Part shown: in pieces, positions 33,036 through 42,027 of the stretch | How the letters are laid out: every line of letters starts with the position of its first letter | Numbering within the stretch: position 1 is the stretch's first letter | Assembly (NCBI RefSeq): GCF_002303925.1 | Contig: NZ_MRCS01000009.1 | Span: 1 to 64,000 of the forward strand | Direction of reading: 5' to 3' | Source: Pseudomonas sp. ACN8 | GTDB taxonomy: Bacteria > Pseudomonadota > Gammaproteobacteria > Pseudomonadales > Pseudomonadaceae | Length of the DNA stretch: 64,000 nt | Made by a program: the position numbers and the translations under genes | The notes under the pieces: model-generated | The model's database searches: none | Told to the model about the DNA's origin: nothing | What the model saw: only the letters and a program-made list of their open reading frames with translations

Positions 33036-33103
33036 GGGGGTTTCCCCAACAGTGGGGGGAAAAATCCAGTGCCAATCCGGTCGCTTTCCCCGTTTTTGGG
33101 GGA
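33036..33103. promoter_or_regulatory. two TTCCCC-N6-GGGG palindromes upstream of the response regulator
   Basis: TTCCCC-AACAGT-GGGG (33042-33057) nearly repeats the spacer of the copy at 30305, and TTCCCC-GTTTTT-GGGG lies at 33086-33101. They are about 153 and 109 bp upstream of the start implied by the -24/-12 candidate at 33178. Confidence 0.55.
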
Positions 33104-33177
33104 TGGAATTGCGGTACGAAAAGGCATTGTTTTTTAAATTCAAGGACATGAAGACCTAAATTTACTGGCACCCAGCC

Positions 33178-33193
33178 TGGCATGAAGTGTGCG
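33178..33193 (+). promoter_or_regulatory. candidate sigma-54 promoter of the gspE operon
   Basis: TGGCATGAAGTGTGCG has GG (33179-33180) and GC (33191-33192) ten bases apart; the -24 half is good and the -12 half is fair. Confidence 0.45.
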
Positions 33194-33260
33194 TAAGTCC
33201 TGTCAGGGCGCGTACTCCGTCAGGTTCAATACCCGGACCTGCGGTTTCAAGGAGTCCACC

Positions 33261-33794
33261 TTGTTAAACAAAGTACTGGTTGTTGATGACGAACAGTTGC
33301 TGGCGCAGAACCTCCAGGATTACCTGCAGGCGCAAGCACTGGAAGTCCGGATTGCCCACGACGGTGCGCAGGGAATCGCTGAAGCTGGCGATTTCGCGCC
33401 CGATGTGATGGTGTTCGATTACCGTTTGCCCGATATGGAAGGCTTTCAGCTGCTCGATGTCGTCCGCCAGAACAGGAAGTGTCATTTCGTGCTGATCACA
33501 GGGCATCCAACCGCAGAGGTTTGCGAGCGGGCCCGGCAACTGGGCGTCAGCCATATCCTGTTCAAGCCGTTTCCTTTGGCGGAATTGGCCCGTGCAGTGC
33601 TTGATCTTCTAGGGGTAAAGCGCGAACCCAAAGCGGGGGTGAGCACTTCTGAAGGCTTTGTCGAACGACGCCAGAGCAGGACCGAGAGTTTCCCGCTGCA
33701 GTTGTACGACGGTAGCTGGGTGCTGGCAGATCGCCGAAAAAGTACATCGGCCTCCATGGCGCCAGACGACGAACAATTGCTCACCGGGGAGTAG
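33261..33794 (+). CDS. single-receiver response regulator without DNA-binding domain
   Basis: A 177-residue protein with a complete receiver domain: acidic pocket VVDDE, phospho-acceptor Asp53 in VFDYRLPD, Thr80 region VLITGHP and Lys102 in LFKPFPLAEL. The last 55 residues (from KREPKAGVST) show no helix-turn-helix, GGDEF or AAA domain. The TTG at 33261 lies six bases after AAGGAG and gives the proper start; no ATG is nearby. As the first gene before gspE it may act by protein contact on the secretion ATPase or on a partner regulator. Confidence 0.85.
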   Translation: MLNKVLVVDDEQLLAQNLQDYLQAQALEVRIAHDGAQGIAEAGDFAPDVMVFDYRLPDMEGFQLLDVVRQNRKCHFVLITGHPTAEVCERARQLGVSHILFKPFPLAELARAVLDLLGVKREPKAGVSTSEGFVERRQSRTESFPLQLYDGSWVLADRRKSTSASMAPDDEQLLTGE

Positions 33795-33878
33795 TGGCGC
33801 GACAAGACGTTCCGGCCCCCGCCGAAATGGCTCGCCGCGTCGACAGGGCCCAAAGCCCCGGGCGTTGGAGAGCAAGCC

Positions 33879-35565
<1,687 letters not shown>

Positions 35566-35585
<20 letters not shown>

Positions 35586-36369
35586 GCAATTTGTCGCCGT
35601 GCTCGGCGCCAGCGGTGTTGGCCTGGGGCAACGGCAAGGCGCTGCAACCCAATGGCTGGGCAGTGTCGGCTACATCGACGAAGGCTTCCAGGCCTGGGCG
35701 GTGGCCCTCGATACCCTCGACCATTTGCTGGCCGATCACAGCGTTGCCAGGGCGGAACTGACCGTAGTGATTTCCGGGCACTTCAGCCGCTATTGCCTGG
35801 TGCCCTGGAGTGAGCAGATCAGCAGCCCGGCCGAATTGCAGGGCTTCGCCCAACTGTGTTTCGAAGACCTCTACGGTGCCTCGACGCAGCCCTGGAGTCT
35901 GGTGCTCTCGGCCGAACCCGCCGGTTACGACCGCATCGCCACCGCGCTGCCACAGGACTTGCTCGAACGCCTGCGCGCCTTGGTCAGCGCTCGCGGTTTG
36001 CGCCTGCGTTCGGTGCAGCCGTACCTGATGACGGCGTTCAACCATTTCGATAAAAGCTTTGAGGCCGGGGACTTCCTGTTCGTGGTCGCCGAACCGGTAC
36101 GCAGCGTGTTGCTGCTGGCCCGGGAAGGGCGCTGGACTTCGGTGCGCTCGGTGGGCAGCAGCGACAGCGATGCCGCGCTGACCGCGCTGATCGGTCGTGA
36201 ACACCAGTTGCAGGCGTCCACCAGCGAACGGCCGTTGAATGTCTACCTGCATGCACCGGCGCGCATCGATTCGCCACCCGACGTGCCTGGTGTGCAGCTG
36301 CGCACCCTCGAAGAAGACCGGACAGCCGTACGCGATTGCCTGTACCTCATGTCTCGGGCGGTGGCCTGA
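35566..36369 (+). CDS. cytoplasmic GspL/PilM-like assembly-platform protein (tentative)
   Basis: A 267-residue protein starting at a GTG that lies after GAGGAGATC inside the end of gspE. It has no membrane segment. Position (right after gspE and before PilN/PilO-like genes) and a weakly actin-like layout (FVAVLGASGVGLGQRQG, LTVVISGHFSRYCLVPWSE, GDFLFVVAEPVRSVLLLARE) suggest a PilM or cytoplasmic-GspL equivalent. Sequence similarity is too faint to be sure. Confidence 0.7.
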
Positions 36370-36370
36370 C

Positions 36371-36916
36371 ATGCGCCCCCTGATGCTCGACTTTCAGCCG
36401 CGACGCCGTGCAGGCCCTCTGGGCTGGAGCCTGCTGGCCGCTGGCGTGGTGCTGACACTGACCTGCCTGCTGGTGCAACAGCACTTGAGCAACGAGGCCG
36501 AACAACAGCAAGGCCACCTGCAGACTACTCAGCGGGTGCTCACCGGCGATACCGGCAGCAAGCTCAGCCTGACCCCGGCGCAAATCCGCGAGCAGGCGCA
36601 GAACCTGGCGGAAATGCGCAAGGTCTCCCAACAGTTGCGCCGCCCTTGGGAGCGCCTGTTCGCCACCCTCGAAGCCATGCCGCGAGACAACATTGCCCTG
36701 CTGACCCTGACCCCGGACGCCCGCAAGGGCCAGCTGCGGATCAGCGCCGAAGCGCTGGACCTGGAAGCCATGCTCGATTTCCACCGCCGCCTCGAAGCCA
36801 GCGACGAGCTGTCCGACGTATCACTGCTGAGCCACGAAATTGTCGCCAACGTGCCGGAACACCCGGTGCAGTTCAGCCTGTCGGCTACGTGGGAGATCGG
36901 CGATGCAAATCCATAA
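36371..36916 (+). CDS. PilN/GspL-C-like membrane protein (tentative)
   Basis: A 181-residue bitopic protein: short cytoplasmic N-terminus (DFQPRRRAG), one membrane helix (WSLLAAGVVLTLTCLLV, about 20-36), a coiled-coil stretch (SNEAEQQQGHLQTTQ) and a ferredoxin-like periplasmic part (ALLTLTPDARKGQLRISAEA, LDLEAMLDFHRRLEAS). This is the PilN layout, complementing the separate PilM-like gene. It starts one base after the previous stop. Confidence 0.72.
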   Translation: MRPLMLDFQPRRRAGPLGWSLLAAGVVLTLTCLLVQQHLSNEAEQQQGHLQTTQRVLTGDTGSKLSLTPAQIREQAQNLAEMRKVSQQLRRPWERLFATLEAMPRDNIALLTLTPDARKGQLRISAEALDLEAMLDFHRRLEASDELSDVSLLSHEIVANVPEHPVQFSLSATWEIGDANP

Positions 36917-37451
36917 ATTGATCGTCCACGAATACCTGCAAGGCCTGGGCGTTCCGGGTCTGGCAGGGATGACCATGCTGGTGCTGGCGCTGAGCTATGG
37001 CCTGGTGGGGTTGCTGCCGGACTGGGAGTCGCTGCAAAACCTCAGCCAGCAGACCCGCGAAGCCACCGAGTACCTGGCCAGGGTCGAAGACGGCACAGTG
37101 GCCGCGCCGGTGGTGCCCCAGCGCCAGCTCGACGATTTCCGCAGTAAGTTGCCGTCCCAGCCCCAGGCGACCGTGGCCATCGACAAGATCTACGCCATGG
37201 CCGCCCAGGAACACATCACCTTGTCCCGGGGTGAATATTCCCTGGGCGTGGACCCCAAGACCCACCTGGCCCGTTATCAGATTCTGCTGCCGGTACGTGG
37301 CAGCTATCCGCAACTGCGGCGATTCCTGCACGCCTTGCTCGGCCAGTTGCCGGCGGTGGTACTCGAGGATGTGGAGCTTTCGCGCAAGAATATCGCCGAA
37401 ACTGACCTGACCGGGCGGATTCGCATGACCCTTTACCTGTCGAGGTCATGA
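36903..37451 (+). CDS. PilO/GspM-like membrane protein (tentative)
   Basis: A 182-residue bitopic protein with a membrane helix at about 20-38 (GLAGMTMLVLALSYGLVGLL), a coiled coil (ESLQNLSQQTREATEYLARV) and a C-terminal ferredoxin-like domain (YQILLPVRGSYPQLRRFLHA, LPAVVLEDVELSRKN) that closely recalls PilO. It overlaps the preceding gene by 14 bases and the next start by one to four, so the four platform genes are translated as a unit. Confidence 0.75.
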   Translation: MQIHKLIVHEYLQGLGVPGLAGMTMLVLALSYGLVGLLPDWESLQNLSQQTREATEYLARVEDGTVAAPVVPQRQLDDFRSKLPSQPQATVAIDKIYAMAAQEHITLSRGEYSLGVDPKTHLARYQILLPVRGSYPQLRRFLHALLGQLPAVVLEDVELSRKNIAETDLTGRIRMTLYLSRS

Positions 37452-37969
37452 TGAATACCAAGCGAGTGGTGGGTTGGGTGGCGTTCTTCGGTGTAGCGGC
37501 AGCGTTCGCCTGGCTCCCCGCATTCTTCGATCAGACCGATGACAGCGACCCCGCGGTGGCCACCGTGGCGATGCCAGCCAAGGTCAAGACCCCTGGCGCA
37601 TCGACGGCTGCATCGAGCACCGCTGCGCTGGCGCCGATCAAGGACCTGAGCCCGGCAGGCGACCTGTTCGCCGCCCGCAGCTGGAAAGCGGAGCCGGCCC
37701 CCGGCACCGTCACTGAACAACCGGTAGTCGTTACGCCGGTGGTGCAAGTCCCCACTGCGCCACCGTTGCCCTTCCAGTTTGTCGGCAGGCTGCATGATCG
37801 ATCCGATCTGCAGGTGTTCCTGCAGAGCGGCGAAAAAATATACGTCGTGCGCAAAGGGGATGTCATCGACGAAACCTGGCGGATCGAGCGGATTTCCGAT
37901 AAGGAACTGAGCCTGGTCTACCTGCCTTTGCGTTTGGCGCAGACCTTGTCTGTGGGGAGTACGGAATGA
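37451..37969 (+). CDS. PilP/GspC-like connector protein (tentative)
   Basis: About 172 residues: an N-terminal membrane or signal segment (VVGWVAFFGVAAAFAWLPAF), an Ala/Pro/Val-rich linker and a C-terminal HR-like beta domain (LPFQFVGRLHDRSDLQVFL, SGEKIYVVRKGDVIDETWRI) as in GspC and PilP, which contact the secretin. GAGG lies five bases before the ATG at 37451; an ATG at 37448 is the alternative. It overlaps the secretin gene by four bases. Confidence 0.75.
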   Translation: MNTKRVVGWVAFFGVAAAFAWLPAFFDQTDDSDPAVATVAMPAKVKTPGASTAASSTAALAPIKDLSPAGDLFAARSWKAEPAPGTVTEQPVVVTPVVQVPTAPPLPFQFVGRLHDRSDLQVFLQSGEKIYVVRKGDVIDETWRIERISDKELSLVYLPLRLAQTLSVGSTE

Positions 37970-39792
37970 ACAAATCCCGTTTGCTGATGAGCCTTTTTCT
38001 GTGCGCAGGGCTGGCCGCATGCAGTTCGGCGCAGGTCGCCAGAGATGAAGCTTCGGCCCTGATCGAATCGGGCCAGTACGAAGCCGGTCTGGCGCGCATC
38101 GAAGAGGGATTGCGAGAAAACCCTCGCGATACCGAATTGCACATGGCTCTCAACAGCGGACGGGCCCTCGCCGTGACGTCGTTGCTCTCCCAGGCCGACA
38201 TGGACCGGGCCCAACGTAATTTCGCCGGGGCCCGCATGACTTACAGCCGGGTCTTGAACATCGAACCGAACAACCGTCGTGCCCAGGATTCCCTGCGCCA
38301 GCTGGACTACCTGCGCAGCATGGATGAGAAACTCGAACTGGCCCGTAGCGACCTGCGTCGCGGTGACATCTACGGTGCCGACCGCCAGGTCAAACAGATT
38401 CTCGAACTGGACCCGAAGAACGACGGCGCCCTGGAACTGCAAGACAGTATTCGCCTGGTGCAGAGCCGCAACGTGGTGCAGTACCCGCAACTGCGTACGC
38501 GCCTTGACCGGCCGGTGACCCTGGAGTTTCGCGATGCCAACCTCAAGACCATTTTCGAGGTGCTGTCCCAGGTCGCCGGCCTGAACTTCATCTTCGACAA
38601 GGACCTGCGCCCGGACATGAAAGCCACGATCTTCGTACGTGACGTGCGTATCGAAGACGCCGTGGAACTGTTGCTGCAACAGAACCAGCTGCATCAGAAA
38701 GTGGTGAATGAAAACACTGTGCTGATCTACCCGGACTCGCCGCAGAAGATCAAGGATTACCAGGAGCTGGTGATGCGCACCTTCTACCTGACCAGCATCG
38801 ATGCCAACACGGCGCTGAACATGATCAAGACCATGCTCAAGACCCGTGACGTGTTCGTCGATGAACGTCTCAACACCCTGACCATGCGCGATACCGGTGA
38901 CGCGGTGCGCATGGCGGAAAAACTGCTGCAATCGCAGGATCAGTCCAATCCGGAAGTGGTGCTGGAAGTGGAAGTGATGGAAGTCGCCCGCCAACGCATC
39001 CTCGACCTTGGCCTGCAATGGCCCAACACCTTCGGCGTGGTCAATAGCGACGGGTCGGCGGTGACGCTTCTCGATCAGCTCAAGGGCATCAACTCCGGCC
39101 GCATCACGATCTCGCCATCGCCCCAGGCCAAGATCAATGCCCAGGACAAGGACATCAATACCCTGGCCAGCCCCGTGATTCGGGTCAGCAACCGCGAACA
39201 GGCGCGCATCCACATCGGTCAGCGCGTGCCGATCATCAGCGCCACCTCGGTGCCTTCGACCCAGGGCCCGGTGATCACCGAAAGCGTGACCTACCTCGAC
39301 GTCGGTCTGAAGCTCGAAGTGCAGCCCATCGTGCACCTGAACAACGAAGTGGCGATCAAGATCGCGCTGGAAGTCAGTAACGCCACGCCGCTGACGCCGA
39401 CCGCTCAGGGCACCATTCCGGTCCAGGTCGATACCCGCAACGCCCAGACCACCTTGCGTCTGCATGACGGCGAAACCCAGATTCTCGCAGGGCTCGTGCG
39501 CGACGACCACGGCGCTACCGGCAACAAGATTCCCGGCCTTGGCGACATTCCCGGCCTGGGTCGCCTGTTCGGCAGCAACAGGGACGACGTCATCAAATCC
39601 GAACTGGTGCTGTCGATCACCCCTCGGATCGTGCGCAACCTGCCGTACCAGAGCCCGTCGGACATGGAATTCCAGACCGGTACCGAAACCAGCATGCACA
39701 TCCAGGCACCGGACCGTTCGATGAACACGGCGGTTCAGACCAACCCCATGAACGCCCCGATCGCCACCACCGTTACCGTTGGGAAGCCTTGA
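37966..39792 (+). CDS. gspD: secretin GspD, TPR-containing lipoprotein form
   Basis: A 608-residue outer-membrane secretin. It begins with a lipoprotein signal (LFLCAGLAAC, Cys19), then a TPR-like region (ESGQYEAGLARIEEGLRENP, and a second copy near 80-160), an N-domain (VTLEFRDANLKTIFEVLSQV), a second N-domain and the secretin pore (VSNREQARIHIGQRVPIIS, ESVTYLDVGLKLEVQP, ILAGLVRDDHG, IPGLGDIPGLGRLFG). Having its own lipid anchor and TPRs, it may not need a separate pilotin. Its pore domain is complete. Confidence 0.94.
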   Translation: MNKSRLLMSLFLCAGLAACSSAQVARDEASALIESGQYEAGLARIEEGLRENPRDTELHMALNSGRALAVTSLLSQADMDRAQRNFAGARMTYSRVLNIEPNNRRAQDSLRQLDYLRSMDEKLELARSDLRRGDIYGADRQVKQILELDPKNDGALELQDSIRLVQSRNVVQYPQLRTRLDRPVTLEFRDANLKTIFEVLSQVAGLNFIFDKDLRPDMKATIFVRDVRIEDAVELLLQQNQLHQKVVNENTVLIYPDSPQKIKDYQELVMRTFYLTSIDANTALNMIKTMLKTRDVFVDERLNTLTMRDTGDAVRMAEKLLQSQDQSNPEVVLEVEVMEVARQRILDLGLQWPNTFGVVNSDGSAVTLLDQLKGINSGRITISPSPQAKINAQDKDINTLASPVIRVSNREQARIHIGQRVPIISATSVPSTQGPVITESVTYLDVGLKLEVQPIVHLNNEVAIKIALEVSNATPLTPTAQGTIPVQVDTRNAQTTLRLHDGETQILAGLVRDDHGATGNKIPGLGDIPGLGRLFGSNRDDVIKSELVLSITPRIVRNLPYQSPSDMEFQTGTETSMHIQAPDRSMNTAVQTNPMNAPIATTVTVGKP

Positions 39793-39794
39793 TC

Positions 39795-40268
39795 ATGAAC
39801 GTCTCGCAACGCGGTTTTACCCTGGTCGAAGTCGTGGTGACGCTCGCCCTGGTCGGCCTGCTGGCCGGCATGGCCGCACCGCTGACCGAGACCGTGGTGC
39901 GCCGGGGCAAAGAGCAGGACCTGCGGACTGCGCTGTACCAGATCCGCGATGCCATCGACGCTTACAAACAGGCCTTCGACGCGGGCTACATCGAGAAGTC
40001 GCTCGACAGCAGCGGCTACCCGCCGAACCTGCAAGTGCTGGTGGAGGGGGTGCGTGACGTGCGCAGCCCCAAGGGCGCCAAGTTCTACTTCCTGCGACGC
40101 ATCCCCCATGACCCGCTGGCAACCGTCAAGCGTGACGACGAAGGCGGCTGGGGCCTGCGTTCCTATGACAGTTCGGCTGAGAACCCGCGCGAGGGCCAGG
40201 ACGTCTTTGACGTTTACTCCAAGGCCCGGGGCAAGGGTCTCAACGGTATCGCCTACCGAGAGTGGTGA
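39795..40268 (+). CDS. type II secretion pseudopilin (GspG/GspH-like)
   Basis: A 157-residue pseudopilin with cleavage site SQRGFTLVEVVVTLALVGLL (Glu at +5). The globular part has GYPPNLQVLVEGVRDV and the PHDPLATVKRDDEGGWGLRS segment, which resembles GspG without the usual calcium loop. It starts two bases after the secretin stop. Confidence 0.9.
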   Translation: MNVSQRGFTLVEVVVTLALVGLLAGMAAPLTETVVRRGKEQDLRTALYQIRDAIDAYKQAFDAGYIEKSLDSSGYPPNLQVLVEGVRDVRSPKGAKFYFLRRIPHDPLATVKRDDEGGWGLRSYDSSAENPREGQDVFDVYSKARGKGLNGIAYREW

Positions 40269-40272
40269 GCCT

Positions 40273-40647
40273 ATGCGTCGGCAAAAGGGTTTTACCCTGA
40301 TTGAACTGATGGTGGTCATGGCGATCATCGCGACCCTGATGACAATCGCCTTGCCACGCTACTTCAGCAGCCTGGAGTCTTCCAGGGAGACCACCTTGCA
40401 CCAGAGCCTGTCGTCCATGCGCGAGGCACTGGATCACTATTACGGGGACACCGGGCGTTATCCCGATTCCATCGAACAACTGGTCGAACTGCGCTACTTG
40501 CGTAGCCAGCCGCTGGACCCGATTTCCGAGCGCAAGGATACCTGGATCATAGTCGCGCCACCGGATGGCGTGGCGGGCGGGGTGGCCGATATCAAGAGTG
40601 GGGCCGGCGGGAGGGCGCGTGATGGCAGCCTGTATTCCGAGTGGTAA
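40273..40647 (+). CDS. type II secretion pseudopilin (GspG-like)
   Basis: A 124-residue pseudopilin: RRQKGFTLIELMVVMAIIAT at the N-terminus, then a short globular part (LDHYYGDTGRYPDSIEQLVE, LDPISERKDTWIIV). Its ATG is four bases after the previous stop. With the next gene it gives three pseudopilins here plus GspG upstream. Confidence 0.9.
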   Translation: MRRQKGFTLIELMVVMAIIATLMTIALPRYFSSLESSRETTLHQSLSSMREALDHYYGDTGRYPDSIEQLVELRYLRSQPLDPISERKDTWIIVAPPDGVAGGVADIKSGAGGRARDGSLYSEW

Positions 40648-41161
40648 ACCTTCCAGCCAGGACGGCTTTACCTACCTGGGTGTGCTGTTTCTGATCGTCG
40701 TGATAGGCATGGGTCTGGCCAGTGCCGGCGAGTTGTGGGCCACCGCTTCGCGCCGCGATCGCGAAAACCAGTTGCTCTGGGTCGGTACGCAATATGCCCA
40801 GGCGTTGCGCAGCTATTACCACAGTTCGCCCGGTATGGCCCAGTACCCGAAAGAACTCAAGGACCTGTTGCAGGACGAGCGTTTCCCGACGGCCAGGCAC
40901 CATCTGCGGCAGTTGTACCCGGAGCCGATGACGGGGGGCGAGTGGGAGCTGATGCGCGATTTCGATGGGCGGATCAGCGGTGTGTACTGCCCGTCCGAGC
41001 AGAAGCCGCTCAAGCAAGATAACTTTCCCAGCCAGTGGGCGGACTTCAAGGGCATGGCCAGCTATAAGGACTGGCAGTTCGTGGCCGAGAAAGTCTCCCT
41101 CGAAGATACCGGCGGGCCGCCGAAAGACCCGTCCACCGCGCCCCAGGCATTGCAGCCTTGA
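40622..41161 (+). CDS. type II secretion pseudopilin-like protein, atypical cleavage site
   Basis: A 179-residue protein overlapping the previous gene by 26 bases, with GGGAGG seven bases before its ATG. The N-terminus SQDGFTYLGVLFLIVVIGMG is pseudopilin-like, but the conserved Glu at +5 is replaced by Gly, as in minor tip pseudopilins of the GspK type. The rest is hydrophilic (ELKDLLQDERFPTARHHLRQ, GEWELMRDFDGRISG). It could cap the pseudopilus. Confidence 0.82.
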   Translation: MAACIPSGKPSSQDGFTYLGVLFLIVVIGMGLASAGELWATASRRDRENQLLWVGTQYAQALRSYYHSSPGMAQYPKELKDLLQDERFPTARHHLRQLYPEPMTGGEWELMRDFDGRISGVYCPSEQKPLKQDNFPSQWADFKGMASYKDWQFVAEKVSLEDTGGPPKDPSTAPQALQP

Positions 41162-41164
41162 ACC

Positions 41165-41540
41165 TTGGGAGTGAGTTTGCTTTCGAAGGCGGCCTGCCAG
41201 TCGACCGAAATCTTGCAGATGCACTCGATACCTGTGGGAGCGAGCTTGCTCGCGATGACGGCCTGTCAGCCGACCAATCTCTTGCAGGCATACCCGGATC
41301 AACTGTAGGAGCGAGCCTGCTCGCGATAGCGGCCTGCCAGCCGACCGAAATCTTGCAGATGCACTCGATACCTGTGCGGGCTTGCTCGCGATGACGGCCT
41401 GTCAGCCGACCAATCTCTTGCAGGCATACCCGGATCAACTGTAGGAGCGAGCCTGCTCGCGATAGCGGCCTGCCAGCCGACCGAAATCTTGCAGATGCAC
41501 TCGATACCTGTGAGAGCGGGCTTGCCCGCGATGGTGGCCT
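41165..41540. repeat. tandem REP array with higher-order duplication
   Basis: Six REP units in direct orientation begin near 41165, 41233, 41304, 41373, 41440 and 41509, spaced 67-71 bp. Spacers alternate between two types (GACCGAAATCTTGCAGATGC and GACCAATCTCTTGCAGGCAT), so units 2-3 and 4-5 are copies of one another. Unit 4 has a four-base deletion (TGTGCGGG). There is no gene here; the array directly follows the last pseudopilin gene. Confidence 0.9.
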
Positions 41541-41559
41541 TCCGGTCGATAAGATACAT

Positions 41560-41960
41560 CACAGACGAACGCACCCAGCAAACAGGCCGGCCGGTAGGCC
41601 GCCTCGGACGCTGTTGCGGTGTACGCTCCCTCGTGAGGCCGAGCGCAGGTTCTGCGCAGTGGGCAACCCGGCATGGATGCCGGGTTAGCCGCCGCCGGCC
41701 ATGGATGGCCGATGGCGGCGGGCCCACGGAGCAGGACCGGAGCGAGGGCATGCCGAGCCACGGCGAGGCACCGAATGTCAGGGGCAAGAGCCCTTGGTTA
41801 CTTGGGGCTTTTCCAAGTGACCCGCTGTAAGAGCGGAACCAAAAGTGGCCGTGACCGCAGCAATGGATATGTACATCCACAAAATACTCGTCACCTGACA
41901 CAAAGCCATCGTCGGAAGACCGCCCGGACCAAGCAAGCTCCCACAGGGATCTTCAGTGGC
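41560..41960. repeat. structured pseudomonad intergenic repeat, copy 2
   Basis: This stretch contains two adjacent hairpins with the same CATGGATG tip: AACCCGGCAT-GG-ATGCCGGGTT (41665-41686, perfect) and CCGCCGCCGGCCAT-GG with its near-complement (41689-41718). Its right part (CTTGGTTACTTGGGGCTTTT to AGAGCGGAACC) is a diverged inverted copy of the element at 18058. A decayed REP unit with a GTCGGAAGACCGCCCGGA insert follows at 41906-41948. No convincing gene is seen up to 42027. Confidence 0.65.
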
Positions 41961-42027
41961 CACAAGTCCCGAGTAAAACCGGGAACCCAATGTGTGGGCG
42001 CTTGCTCACGATAGCCATGGCTCAGTC

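Noticed and set aside
31082..33127. 681-residue open frame on the minus strand opposite the SCO and cytochrome genes
   Set aside because: It is the antisense of clearly recognisable proteins; long antisense frames are expected at this G+C content, and its translation shows no domain.
33160..33182. Alternative -24/-12 match (CTGGCACCCAGCCTGGC)
   Set aside because: The GG and GC are 11 rather than 10 bases apart, which sigma-54 does not tolerate; the overlapping match at 33178 has correct spacing.
37918..39699. 593-residue minus-strand frame opposite gspD
   Set aside because: Antisense of a secretin; no ribosome-binding site or family.
41165..41540. Regularly spaced direct repeats that look like a CRISPR array
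   Set aside because: Repeat units are REP sequences with internal symmetry, spacers are not unique but alternate between two types, and no cas genes are present.
41489..42014. Short plus-strand frames of 113 residues over the structured repeat
   Set aside because: The translated hairpins give repeated GNPAWMP/AAAGHGWPM-like strings that come from the repeat itself; no start signal is seen.
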